In this document: one piece after another, positions 28,597-36,458 of the stretch
Position numbering within the stretch: position 1 is the stretch's first letter
Layout: each line of letters opens with the position of its first letter
Source of the DNA: Hyphomicrobiales bacterium
Lineage (GTDB): Bacteria > Pseudomonadota > Alphaproteobacteria > Rhizobiales > Kaistiaceae
Reading direction: 5' to 3'
Assembly: GCA_017305635.1 (NCBI GenBank)
Contig: JAFKKF010000008.1
Coordinates: 400,545-464,544, forward strand
DNA: 64,000 bases
Program-made: the position numbers and the translations under genes
Notes under the pieces: model-generated
The model's database searches: none
The model's input: only the letters and a program-made list of their open reading frames with translations
Told to the model about the DNA's origin: nothing

Positions 28597-29204
28597 AGAT
28601 CGATCTCGCCGGCCAGCCCGCTATCGTCGTCGGACCTGCCGGCATCCTGAGATCCGCGGCTGCTGCGGCGCTCGCCGGCAACGGGGCGAAGGTGGCCGAG
28701 GCGGAAATGGGCGGGGCGCTCGCCGCCGTCGGCAGGACGCCGCCTTGCGTCCTCGTTCATGTCACCGCGGGGGCGGGCATCGGCCCGGTCGAGCCGCCGC
28801 CGGCGCTTCCCGATCTCGACGCCTTTGCCGGCCTCGTCCGCGCCGTCATGCCTTCGGCGAAGCGCATCGTCAGCATCGTCTCGGTGGCGGGCGTGGTTCC
28901 TGTGCGCCGCGCGCCGGTCTTCTCCGCGGCCGAGGCCGCGCTTGTCTCCCTCACGCGGTCCCTCGCGATGGAAGCGGGCGGCAACGGCACCGCCGTCAAC
29001 GCCATCGCGGTCGGCGCCTTGGCGGGCGAGGGGGTGACGGCCGGTGAAGCCCTGCTCACCCACGCCGCCGTCAAGCGGCCGGCCCGCCTCGACGAGGTCA
29101 TGGCGGCGCTTCTCTTCCTCGCCGATCCGGCCAATACCTACACGACCGGCCACGTCCTCAATGTCGATGGCGGCTGGTCGGCCGGCTATGCGCGCAATTT
29201 CTGA
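28593..29204 (+). CDS. SDR-fold protein without catalytic residues (pseudo-SDR)
   Basis: A 203-residue protein that follows the short-chain dehydrogenase fold but has lost its active site. Its C-terminal half is clearly SDR: LADPANTYTTGHVLNVDGGWSAGYARNF. The expected Y-x-x-x-K site reads Phe110-Ser-Ala-Ala-Glu114, so both the Tyr and Lys are gone. The N-terminal T-G-x-x-x-G-x-G loop reads V-G-P-A-G-I-L-R-S. It is about 50 residues shorter than a normal SDR. It overlaps the LDH2 gene by ATGA, so it is tightly coupled and not an obvious decaying remnant. It may bind or regulate a partner enzyme. Confidence 0.8.
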   Translation: MKIDLAGQPAIVVGPAGILRSAAAAALAGNGAKVAEAEMGGALAAVGRTPPCVLVHVTAGAGIGPVEPPPALPDLDAFAGLVRAVMPSAKRIVSIVSVAGVVPVRRAPVFSAAEAALVSLTRSLAMEAGGNGTAVNAIAVGALAGEGVTAGEALLTHAAVKRPARLDEVMAALLFLADPANTYTTGHVLNVDGGWSAGYARNF

Positions 29205-29216
29205 TTCCGACGCCGC

Positions 29217-29972
29217 TCAGGCTATGTCGTTCGGCGCGTCGTAAGTGACGCTGAACATGTCGGCGCGGTTGCGGGCGATCGACCATTCGATCGGCACGCC
29301 TTCCGGAGTCCGGTAGAGCATCTCGGCGACGAGCAGCGGCGCGCCCACCGGATATTTCATCTCCGCCGCGACCGCCTCGTCCGCGACCTCGGCCTTGAGG
29401 GTGACGACGGCGCCGGAAAGGCGCAGCCCCAGCTTCCGCTGCACCGACCGGAAGACGACCGAATCGTCGAAGTCCGAGCGCTGCAGCCGGGCGCCCACCT
29501 CGCGCGGGAAATAGATCGTGTTGTGGCTGACCGGCTGGCGCGCGAAGAGGAGGACCGCATGCAGGCACCAGACCGCCTCGTTGCGCGGCCGCCCGAAGAT
29601 GCGGGCGACGTCCGGTGCGATCTCCTCGCCGTAGCTGCGCACGCGGAGCTGCCGGTCGCGCGCCGATTCGGCGATCGAGGCGAAGCTGTGGAAATCGATG
29701 CTCGGCCGGATCAGGGGGCGCGAGGCGGCGACCACGGCCCGCTTCGCCGAGCGCTTGCGGATCAGGCCCTCGCTCTCCAGCTCGCGCAGGCCCGTGCGCA
29801 CGGTGATCAGGCTGATCGCGTAGCGTTCAGCGAATTCCGCCTCGGTCGGCAGCGCGTCGCCCACCGCCACGCTGCCTTCGGCGATCTGGCTCCTGAGGAT
29901 CGCCGCGAACTGCTGGTAGAGCGGTCCGTTCCTGCGGTCGAGGGCTTCGCCCCTGCCATCCTGTCCCTTCAT
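29217..29972 (-). CDS. GntR-family transcriptional regulator with UTRA effector domain
   Basis: A 251-residue HutC-subfamily regulator. The winged helix covers residues ~16-82 (LPTEAEFAERYAISLITVRT, then L-R-E-L-E-S-E-G-L), and the UTRA ligand-binding domain ~100-245, with the FPREVGARLQRSDFDDS and YRTPEGVPIEWSIAR blocks. It converges on the pseudo-SDR and is divergent from an SDR dehydrogenase. An AT-rich palindromic site (30060-30075) lies in the divergent gap; I infer it is this regulator's operator, with copies upstream of other island operons. Confidence 0.9.
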   Translation of the reverse strand: MKGQDGRGEALDRRNGPLYQQFAAILRSQIAEGSVAVGDALPTEAEFAERYAISLITVRTGLRELESEGLIRKRSAKRAVVAASRPLIRPSIDFHSFASIAESARDRQLRVRSYGEEIAPDVARIFGRPRNEAVWCLHAVLLFARQPVSHNTIYFPREVGARLQRSDFDDSVVFRSVQRKLGLRLSGAVVTLKAEVADEAVAAEMKYPVGAPLLVAEMLYRTPEGVPIEWSIARNRADMFSVTYDAPNDIA

Positions 29973-30059
29973 CCGACCGTTCCGTCTCCCGCCGCTTGCC
30001 GGCGGCGCCCTTGCTGGCCCAGGCGTCGGCGGAAATCAATGCCGGTCGCGTCCTGAAGA

Positions 30060-30075
30060 CTTATGCTATTATATG
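30060..30075. promoter_or_regulatory. ATTATR-CTAT-TATAAT-type site B
   Basis: CTTATG-CTAT-TATATG, lying between the divergent GntR/UTRA gene and the SDR gene, 40 bp before the latter's likely TTG start. Its place next to a regulator gene makes it the best candidate autoregulatory operator of the five copies. Confidence 0.65.
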
Positions 30076-30114
30076 AATCGCGATCTGCCAAAGCGGGTCG
30101 AGGGGAGGTTGGCC

Positions 30115-30891
30115 TTGCAGGTTGATTTGAACGGGCGCGTCGCCTTCGTCACCGGCGGCGGCAACGGCATCGGCCAGGCGATCGCCCGCAAGCTCGCTGG
30201 CAACGGCGCGTCGGTCGCCATCGCCGACATCGACCATGAAGGGGCGAAGCAGACCGCGGCGGAGCTGCCGAGCGCGATCGCCGCCCATGTCGACATCCGC
30301 GACGTGGCGCAGGTCGAGGCGGCGATCGGCGCTACGCTCGACGCCTTCGGGCGCATCGACATCCTCGTCAACAATGCCGGCGTCAACACCTTCAAGAAGC
30401 GCGTCGACATCGACGAGTTCGACAAGGACGAGTGGCATCGGGTGATCGGCATCGACCTCGACGGGCTCTTCGTCGTCAGCCGCGCCGCGCTCGCCCCGAT
30501 GGTGAAGCAGGGCGCCGGGCGCATCGTCAACGTCGCCTCGGTCGTCGGCCTCACCGCCATGCGCCTGCAGAGCGCCTTCGTCGCCGCCAAGGCCGGCGTC
30601 ATCCATCTCACCCGCTCCATGGCGCTGGAGCTCGGCCCGAAGGGCATCCTCGTCAACGCCATCGGCCCCGGCTCGGTGATGACCGAGGGAACGAAGAAGC
30701 TCTTCTACGGCGAGGACGGCACCTTCCACGCCCAGCAGCGCAACTTCATGGCCCATATCCCCTTCGGCCGTCCGGCGACGGTGGACGAGATCGCCGAGGG
30801 CGTGCTCTTCCTCTCGGCGCCGGAGAACAGCTACATGACCGGCCACCTGCTCATGGTCGACGGCGGCTGGACCGCCGGCTTCATGATGTAG
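30115..30891 (+). CDS. SDR-family oxidoreductase with catalytic Tyr replaced by Phe
   Basis: A 258-residue classical-length SDR. The cofactor loop T-G-G-G-N-G-I-G is at 13-20 and N-N-A-G at about 84. The catalytic motif, normally Y-x-x-x-K, reads Phe155-Val-Ala-Ala-Lys159; the codon is clearly TTC. The ending GHLLMVDGGWTAGFMM is typical. The start is taken as TTG 30115, six bases after AGGGGAGG, because the upstream ATG 30073 lies inside the operator-like site. The enzyme may be a weak or non-canonical dehydrogenase, or use another general acid. It begins an operon divergent from the GntR gene. Confidence 0.85.
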   Translation: MQVDLNGRVAFVTGGGNGIGQAIARKLAGNGASVAIADIDHEGAKQTAAELPSAIAAHVDIRDVAQVEAAIGATLDAFGRIDILVNNAGVNTFKKRVDIDEFDKDEWHRVIGIDLDGLFVVSRAALAPMVKQGAGRIVNVASVVGLTAMRLQSAFVAAKAGVIHLTRSMALELGPKGILVNAIGPGSVMTEGTKKLFYGEDGTFHAQQRNFMAHIPFGRPATVDEIAEGVLFLSAPENSYMTGHLLMVDGGWTAGFMM

Positions 30892-30906
30892 GACGGCTGG
30901 GACGTA

Positions 30907-31073
30907 CCCCTCCCCGAAACCAGCGCTGCCGGTTTCGGCCTTCCCGCAAGGGGAGGGCTGATGCGCCCTGATCGCCCGCTTCATGCGGCACGTCCAACGG
31001 AGCACGGCCGTGCGTGCGACCAGCCCTCCCCTTGCGGGAGGGCCGAAACTGCAATTGCAGTTTCGGGGAGGGG
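30907..31073. repeat. Two oppositely oriented ~54-bp repeats at convergent gene ends
   Basis: The segment 30907-30960 recurs in reverse complement at 31021-31073, nearly perfectly except in its core. Both carry a C-rich arm (CCCCTCCCCGAAAC) and an internal mini-palindrome. The internal arms differ between copies yet each still pairs with itself. Placed between the convergent SDR and aldolase genes, the pair can form a long hairpin that would end transcription from both sides. No gene lies in this 195-bp gap. Confidence 0.8.
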
Positions 31074-31086
31074 TTCTAACGCCCCC

Positions 31087-31908
31087 TCAGGTCGAGTAGG
31101 AACCCTTCGGCGCCTCGGCCACCTGCACCTCTTCCGCCTTCCGGTAGGCGCGCCAGCCCTTCATGAGCTCCGTCGCCGCCATGCGGTAGGAATAAATCTC
31201 GCTGCCCGTGGCGACGAAGCAGTAGCCCTCGCCCATCAGGTCCTGCCAGGTCTTGCCGATGCGCGGCACGGTGGCGAGGGGCTTGCCCACCGCCTTCACC
31301 TCGCGCACGGCCTCGGCGATCAGGGCCTCGACGTCCGGGTGGCCGGTCTGGCCCATCAGCCCGATGCTGCCGGAAAGGTCGGTCGGCCCGATGAACACCA
31401 CGTCGACGCCGTCCACCTCGGCGATGGCGCGGGCATTCTTCACCGCCTTCGCCGTCTCGATCTGCACGACGATCAGGAAATTGTCGTCGGCGCGCTTGAG
31501 ATAGTCCGGCTGGAACCCGTAGCTCGAGCAGCGCGCGATGTCGGCGGCATTGCCGCGGGTGCCGCGCGGCGCATAGCGGCAGGCTTCCACGATCGCCTTC
31601 GCCTCCTCCGCGCTTTCGACCATCGGCACCACCACGCCCTCGCAGCCGGCATCGAGCAGCCGCTTCAGGTAGGTCGGATGGGAGGAGGGCACCCGCACCA
31701 GCACCGTTGCCGGCGCGCCCGAGGCGGCGCGCATCATGTCGATCGCGCCGCGCTCGTCGCCCGGCCCGTGCTCCTGGTCGAGGATGATGAAGTCGAAGCC
31801 TGCCGCCGCCGCCATCTCGGCAAAGGCCGGATAGTTGCTCTGCAGCCAGGTTCCGAAGGATTGCTGGCCTGACAGGATGCGCTCCTTCAGGCGGTTCGGG
31901 CGGAACAT
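31087..31908 (-). CDS. HpcH/HpaI-family class II aldolase (2-keto-3-deoxy acid aldolase)
   Basis: A 273-residue metal-dependent aldolase. Catalytic landmarks: His47 in L-D-x-E-H-G, Arg72 in V-R-V-P, and metal ligands Glu151 (Q-I-E-T) and Asp177 (G-P-T-D-L). The family cleaves 4-hydroxy-2-oxo acids, e.g. 2-keto-3-deoxy-L-rhamnonate or 4-hydroxy-2-oxoheptanedioate, to pyruvate (or oxaloacetate-type product) plus an aldehyde. The dehydratase two genes upstream would supply a 2-keto-3-deoxy acid, which supports a sugar-acid role. The C-terminal ~25 residues form an unusual hydrophilic tail. Confidence 0.9.
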   Translation of the reverse strand: MFRPNRLKERILSGQQSFGTWLQSNYPAFAEMAAAAGFDFIILDQEHGPGDERGAIDMMRAASGAPATVLVRVPSSHPTYLKRLLDAGCEGVVVPMVESAEEAKAIVEACRYAPRGTRGNAADIARCSSYGFQPDYLKRADDNFLIVVQIETAKAVKNARAIAEVDGVDVVFIGPTDLSGSIGLMGQTGHPDVEALIAEAVREVKAVGKPLATVPRIGKTWQDLMGEGYCFVATGSEIYSYRMAATELMKGWRAYRKAEEVQVAEAPKGSYST

Positions 31909-31933
31909 TGCTCTTGCTCTCTCTTCTTGGAGG

Positions 31934-33040
31934 TCAGTGTCGGTTGACGGCGAAGCGCGCGAGCTTCCGCTGGAAGCCGGGCCGCGCGAGTACGTCGCGG
32001 TTGAGGATATTCTCGGGCACGAGCCCCTGCGATGCCCGTATCATGCCATTTGCCACGCTGGCCATGGTCAGCCTTGCCGCATCGCGCGTCGAGGGCAGCC
32101 AGTGCGGCGTCAGGATCACGTTGTTGAGGGCGATGAGCGGATGCCCGGCGGGCAGCGGCTCGTGCTCGAACACGTCGAGCCCGGCGCCGGCGATGCGGCC
32201 GGAGCGCAGCGTCTCGATGAGCGCCGCCTCGTCGACGATCTCGCCGCGCGCCACGTTGATGAAATAGGCGGTCGGCTTCATCAGCGCGAAATGCTGCGCC
32301 GTGATGAGGCCGCGCGTCGAAGCGTCGAGCCGGTTGTGCAGGCTGACGAAATCGCTCCGCGCGAAGACCTCGTCGAGCGTCGGCACCAGCGTCACGCCGA
32401 GCGCCTTCGCTTCCTCGGCGGAAGCGCGCGGCGAATAGGCGATGACCGTCATGCCCCAGGGCGCCGCGAGCCGCGCGAGCTCCCGGCCGCTCGCGCCGAG
32501 CCCCACGATGCCGAGGGTCTTCCCCGGCAGGTCGACGCCCATGACCGCCGGCTGCAGGTCCCAGCGCGCCGTCTTCACCAGCCGCTCCTGCCCGGTGAGG
32601 CGCTTGGCGAGCGCCAGCATCAGCACGAAAGCGGAGGAGGCGGTGGCGTGGGTGAGCGTGTCCGGCGCATTGAACACCGCGACGTCGGCGGCGGTGCAGG
32701 CGGCGAGGTCGATCTTGTCGTAGCCGGCGCCGGCACGCCCGATGACGGTGAGGTCCTCGGCGCCTTCCGCGAAGCTCGCCGCCTTCACAAAGGGGCGGAA
32801 GATCACGATCCCCTCCGTCCCGCGCAGATCCGCCGGCGTCACCTCCAGCGAATAGAGGTTGTCCCAATAGCTCGCATCGCCGGGCTGCGGCGATTGCCGG
32901 CGGAGGAAATCCGGCTTGACCGCCGTGCCCTCGTAGAGGTCGAAGGCGAGATCGGCGAAGACCTGCTCGCCGGCCTCGTTCAGGTAGTCGCCGGTATAGG
33001 AGACGCGAAAGGGCCGCGTGGCCGCCGGACCCGCTACCAT
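31934..33040 (-). CDS. D-isomer-specific 2-hydroxyacid dehydrogenase
   Basis: A 368-residue NAD(P)-dependent dehydrogenase with the nucleotide-binding loop G-I-V-G-L-G-A-S-G-R-E-L at about 180. The catalytic Arg lies in N-V-A-R-G-E, Glu in D-V-F-E-H-E-P-L-P, and His in T-P-H-W-L-P-S. The extended N-terminal half points to the phosphoglycerate/erythronate dehydrogenase-like group. It starts at ATG 33040 and overlaps the upstream dehydratase end by 7 bp, and is followed 25 bp later by the aldolase. It may reduce or oxidise the C2 hydroxy acid or aldehyde-derived product of the aldolase. Confidence 0.9.
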   Translation of the reverse strand: MVAGPAATRPFRVSYTGDYLNEAGEQVFADLAFDLYEGTAVKPDFLRRQSPQPGDASYWDNLYSLEVTPADLRGTEGIVIFRPFVKAASFAEGAEDLTVIGRAGAGYDKIDLAACTAADVAVFNAPDTLTHATASSAFVLMLALAKRLTGQERLVKTARWDLQPAVMGVDLPGKTLGIVGLGASGRELARLAAPWGMTVIAYSPRASAEEAKALGVTLVPTLDEVFARSDFVSLHNRLDASTRGLITAQHFALMKPTAYFINVARGEIVDEAALIETLRSGRIAGAGLDVFEHEPLPAGHPLIALNNVILTPHWLPSTRDAARLTMASVANGMIRASQGLVPENILNRDVLARPGFQRKLARFAVNRH

Positions 33041-34305
33041 GCCTTCAGGTTCTCCTCCGTCGTGACCTCGATCCGCGCATTCGGGCGCGCGAAGAAGTCC
33101 GGTTGCAATTTCGTGCCGAGCCCCGGCCGGTCGGGCAGGCCGAGCATGCCGTCGCGGATGTCGATGCGGTCGGTGACGACGTCGTTGTACCAGCCGTCGG
33201 TATAGGCGCGTACCGTCTCCATGATCAGCCCGTTCGGCGCCGAGAGCATGAGGTGGCTCGCCGCCCAGAGCGCCACCGGCCCGATCGTGTCGTGACAGGT
33301 AAGCGGCAGGTAGCTGGTATCGGCCATCGCCGCGATCTTGCGGCCCTCGGTCAGCCCGCCGCCCCAGGAAAGGTCGGGCATGACGATGTCGGTGGCGCCC
33401 TTCTCGATCCACGGCCGGAAGCCGAAGCGCGTGAACACGCGCTCGCTCTGGCAGATCGGGATGCTCGTCTCCCGCTTCAGCCGCACATAGGCATCGACAT
33501 TGTCGGGCGGCATGATCTCTTCGAGCCACATGATGTCATAGGGCGCGAGCGCCCTGGCGATGCGCACAGCCGAGGGCAGGTCCCAGCGCGCATGGCCCTC
33601 GATGGCGATGTCCATGCGGTCGCCGACGGCCTTCCGGATATCCTCGACGATCGCGATGCCGCGCTTCAGGTCGTCGTTGGAGATGGCGTGGCCGAGGGTG
33701 CCGGCGGCGGTCACCGCGCCCCAGACGACCATCGGCTCGCGCTCCTTGCCGGGGCCGGAGAGGGTCGGCCCGAACTGGTCGAAGGGCCAGATCTTCATCG
33801 CCGTGATCCCCTGCCTGAGCAGGTCCTCGGCGAGCTCGCCGGCGCGTCCGTTGAGCCAGGCGTCGAGGTCGGGATATTTGCCCGCTCCGACGCAGGTATT
33901 GTAGATGCGCACGCGCTCGCGGCTCCGCCCGCCGAGGATGGCGTAGATCGGCTGCCCGGCGATCTGGCCGAGCAGGTCCCAGAGCGCCACGTCGAGCGCC
34001 GAGATCGCGCGCATCTCCGCGCCCATGGGGCCGCAGAAATTGATCAGCGCGAACATGCTCGACCAGTGGTTCTCGATGTCGCGCGGGTCGCGCCCGATGA
34101 GCAGCGGCGCCAGCACGTCATGGACGATCGAGGCCACCGCCCGCGGCAGGTAGTAGGTCTCGCCGAGGCCGATCAGGCCGGTATCGGTATAGACCTGGAC
34201 CCAGAGGTTGTTGGGCAGCGCCTGGCGCGCGGTGGCGTTCCGCTTCGCCCACTCCGCCTGCGGCAGCGCCTCGAACCAGATCGTCTCGACCTTGGTGATT
34301 TTCAT
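33034..34305 (-). CDS. Mandelate racemase/muconate lactonizing enzyme family sugar-acid dehydratase
   Basis: A 423-residue enolase-superfamily protein of the MR subgroup. Metal ligands are in IEGHARW (Glu), W-L-E-E-I-M-P (Glu) and C-Q-S-E-R-V (Glu). The acid/base His is in T-C-H-D-T-I-G, and the K-I-W-P-F-D segment carries the KxD/KxW-type first base. The C-terminus is longer than in galactonate dehydratases. Related enzymes dehydrate aldonic acids to 2-keto-3-deoxy acids, which fits the downstream HpaI aldolase. It is the first gene of a three-gene operon, and may be part of a longer one with the transporter genes upstream. Confidence 0.9.
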   Translation of the reverse strand: MKITKVETIWFEALPQAEWAKRNATARQALPNNLWVQVYTDTGLIGLGETYYLPRAVASIVHDVLAPLLIGRDPRDIENHWSSMFALINFCGPMGAEMRAISALDVALWDLLGQIAGQPIYAILGGRSRERVRIYNTCVGAGKYPDLDAWLNGRAGELAEDLLRQGITAMKIWPFDQFGPTLSGPGKEREPMVVWGAVTAAGTLGHAISNDDLKRGIAIVEDIRKAVGDRMDIAIEGHARWDLPSAVRIARALAPYDIMWLEEIMPPDNVDAYVRLKRETSIPICQSERVFTRFGFRPWIEKGATDIVMPDLSWGGGLTEGRKIAAMADTSYLPLTCHDTIGPVALWAASHLMLSAPNGLIMETVRAYTDGWYNDVVTDRIDIRDGMLGLPDRPGLGTKLQPDFFARPNARIEVTTEENLKAW

Positions 34306-34608
34306 TCCTGTTTCCTCCCGGCGTCGTTTCCCGCGCCGCGCGTTGCACCCTCAATCGTCATGGCCGGCACTCGGGACCGGCGCAGCCGGCCCGAGCACAA
34401 GCCTTTTGTGCCGGCCATCCACGACTTTGTTGGTGTTGTTGCGTGCCCTCGCGAGCGCTGTCCCTGTCTCGATGAAACAATCCGTGGATGGCCGGCACAA
34501 GGCCGGCCATGACGATTTGAGGCAACGGTGCCGCGGCGGATCCTCCCCTGCGAAGCGGGGGAGGGGGACCGGCGAAGCCGGTGGAGGGGGCGCCAAATGC
34601 ACCATCGC
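34306..34608. repeat. Intergenic region with dispersed palindromic repeats
   Basis: This 303-bp gap has no gene. It holds ATGGCCGGC-acaag-GCCGGCCAT (34488-34510), which recurs reverse-complemented at 47947-47969, and CCTCCCC/GGGGAGG arms at 34541-34593 (TCCTCCCCTGCG to GGAGGGGGCG), a family also found at 48221-48330 and 55660-55829. It separates the ABC permease genes from the dehydratase operon and may be read through. Confidence 0.75.
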
Positions 34609-35478
34609 CTAGCCCTTCACCGCGCCGGCCGTGAGTCCGCGCAGGATGTGGCGCTGGATGGCGAGGTAGAACGCGACCGGCAGCACCGAGAACATCACCC
34701 CCGCCGCCATCAGCACGAAGAGCGGCGTGTCGAGCTGCGTGATCAGCGTCGCGAGGCCGAGCGAGCCCGTATAGAGGTCGCTCTGGGTGATCAGCGCCGA
34801 CGAGAAGAGATACTCGTTCCAGCTCGAGAAGAAGGCGACGACGCTGACCGCCACCAGACCCGGCCTGGTCAGCGGCAGCATGATCCGCCAGAGCGCCGCC
34901 GTGTGGCTGCAGCCGTCGACCAGCGCCGCCTCGACCAGTTCGCGCGGCACCGCGTCGAAGGAGCTCTTCAGGATCCAGGTGCAGAGCGGCACCACGAAGG
35001 CCGCGTGCAGGAAGGCGAGCGCCGTGAGGTTGTCGGTCCAGCCGAAGGTGCGGAAGAGGGTGAGTTCCGGCGCCACGATCATCGCGCCCGGCATGATCTG
35101 CGTGAACAGAAGGAACAGGCCGAGGAGGTTCTGCCCGCGCCAGCGGAGCCGCGACAGGGCATAGGCTGCCGGCACCACGACGATCAGCGTCGCCGCCACC
35201 ACGATCGCCGCGACGAAGGTCGATTTCAGCAGCCAGTCGACGATCGGCTTGTCCTCGAAGAGGTGCCGGAAGTTCGACCATTCGAAGCCGCGCGGCAGGA
35301 GCGAAGGCGGCCAGCTCAGCGAATATTCGCTCGGCTGGATGGCGTTCAGCACCATCCAGTAGACCGGGAAGAGGAGGACGAAGCAGACGACGAGGATCAG
35401 CGCCGCGCGCAGGATCGCGGCCACCGCCGCCGTACGGTCGGTGCGCGAGGCCGGGTGGGCGAGGCCGATGCTGCTCAT
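34609..35478 (-). CDS. Carbohydrate ABC transporter permease (MalG/UgpE type)
   Basis: A 289-residue inner-membrane permease with six predicted helices, the first at about 22-42. The EAA loop reads E-A-A-L-V-D-G-C-S-H-T-A-A-L-W-R-I-M-L-P at about 190-210, where it contacts the ATPase. It overlaps the upstream permease by 4 bp (ATGA). The gene set SBP-permease-permease at 34609-37766 has no ATPase, so an unlinked MsmK/UgpC-type ATPase is probably shared. Confidence 0.92.
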   Translation of the reverse strand: MSSIGLAHPASRTDRTAAVAAILRAALILVVCFVLLFPVYWMVLNAIQPSEYSLSWPPSLLPRGFEWSNFRHLFEDKPIVDWLLKSTFVAAIVVAATLIVVVPAAYALSRLRWRGQNLLGLFLLFTQIMPGAMIVAPELTLFRTFGWTDNLTALAFLHAAFVVPLCTWILKSSFDAVPRELVEAALVDGCSHTAALWRIMLPLTRPGLVAVSVVAFFSSWNEYLFSSALITQSDLYTGSLGLATLITQLDTPLFVLMAAGVMFSVLPVAFYLAIQRHILRGLTAGAVKG

Positions 35479-36371
35479 CGCTCGTCCAATGCCAGCCGCC
35501 GCTGCACGCTGATGAAGGCGAGCGTGGCGAGGACCGAGAAGAGGAGGCCGACAACCGCCATCGCCGCCGCATATTCGAAATTGTAGAAGCGGAAGGCCTG
35601 CATGTAGATCGCCGGCGCCAGCGTCAGCGTCGCGTCCACCGGCCCGCCGCCGGTGATCAGCCAGATCAGCGTGAACTGCTGCATCGAATAGATGAAGGCG
35701 AGCACGGCGAGCAGCGCAATGCTCGGCCGGATGCCGGGCAGCGTCACGTGGCGGAACTGCCGCCATGCGCTCGCGCCGTCGAGCCGCGCCGCCTCGTAGA
35801 GCTCTTCCGGCACCGCCTGCAGCGCGGCGAGCAGGACGAGCGAGTAGAAGGGGAAGCCCTTCCATACCGTCACCGTCACCACGATCGCCATGGCGAGCGT
35901 CGGGTCGAGCGTCCATTGCGGGTTCTCGGTGACGCCGGGCAGCATGCGGGCGAGCAGGTTGAAGACGCCGAAGGTCGGGTCGATCATGAAGATGAAGGTG
36001 ATCGCGACCGGCACTTCCGGCACCGCCCAGGGAATGGTCAGCAGTCCGCGCACCACGCCGCGTCCGCGGAACTGCCGGTTCATGAGGAGCGCGACGCCGA
36101 GGCCGGTGAGCAGCACCGCGACGTCGACCAGCAACACGAAGACGAGCGTGCGGATCATGATCGCCCAGAAGTCCGGGTCGGCGAGCATGGTGGAGAAGTT
36201 GGAGAAATCGTAGCCGCCACTGTCCGGATTCACGAAGCTCGACGCGATGCCGGAGAGGATCGGGTAGGCGAGGAAGAGGCCTTCCAGCGCGAGCAGCGGC
36301 AGGATCAGCCAATAGGCGACGCCGTCGCCGAGGCGGTGGCGGCTGCGGGGCGTGGCGGCGACGGCGCTCAT
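35475..36371 (-). CDS. Carbohydrate ABC transporter permease (MalF/UgpA type)
   Basis: A 298-residue permease with six predicted helices and the EAA loop E-A-A-R-L-D-G-A-S-A-W-R-Q-F-R-H-V-T-L-P at about 200. The first transmembrane segment begins near residue 20. It pairs with the next permease gene and the family 1 binding protein upstream, which lies 87 bp away. This type of importer moves oligosaccharides, glycerol-3-phosphate or sugar acids. Confidence 0.92.
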   Translation of the reverse strand: MSAVAATPRSRHRLGDGVAYWLILPLLALEGLFLAYPILSGIASSFVNPDSGGYDFSNFSTMLADPDFWAIMIRTLVFVLLVDVAVLLTGLGVALLMNRQFRGRGVVRGLLTIPWAVPEVPVAITFIFMIDPTFGVFNLLARMLPGVTENPQWTLDPTLAMAIVVTVTVWKGFPFYSLVLLAALQAVPEELYEAARLDGASAWRQFRHVTLPGIRPSIALLAVLAFIYSMQQFTLIWLITGGGPVDATLTLAPAIYMQAFRFYNFEYAAAMAVVGLLFSVLATLAFISVQRRLALDER

Positions 36372-36458
36372 CGCATCATCTGCGCAACGGCTTCATGAAT
36401 GCACAATGACCCCGGCTTCAAGCCGGGGCCATCGGGAAAGCGGGGCGAAGGGAAGGAA

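Noticed and set aside
30073..30114. ATG 30073 as the start of the SDR gene
   Set aside because: It lies inside the operator-like site and has no Shine-Dalgarno; TTG 30115 has AGGGGAGG at good spacing.
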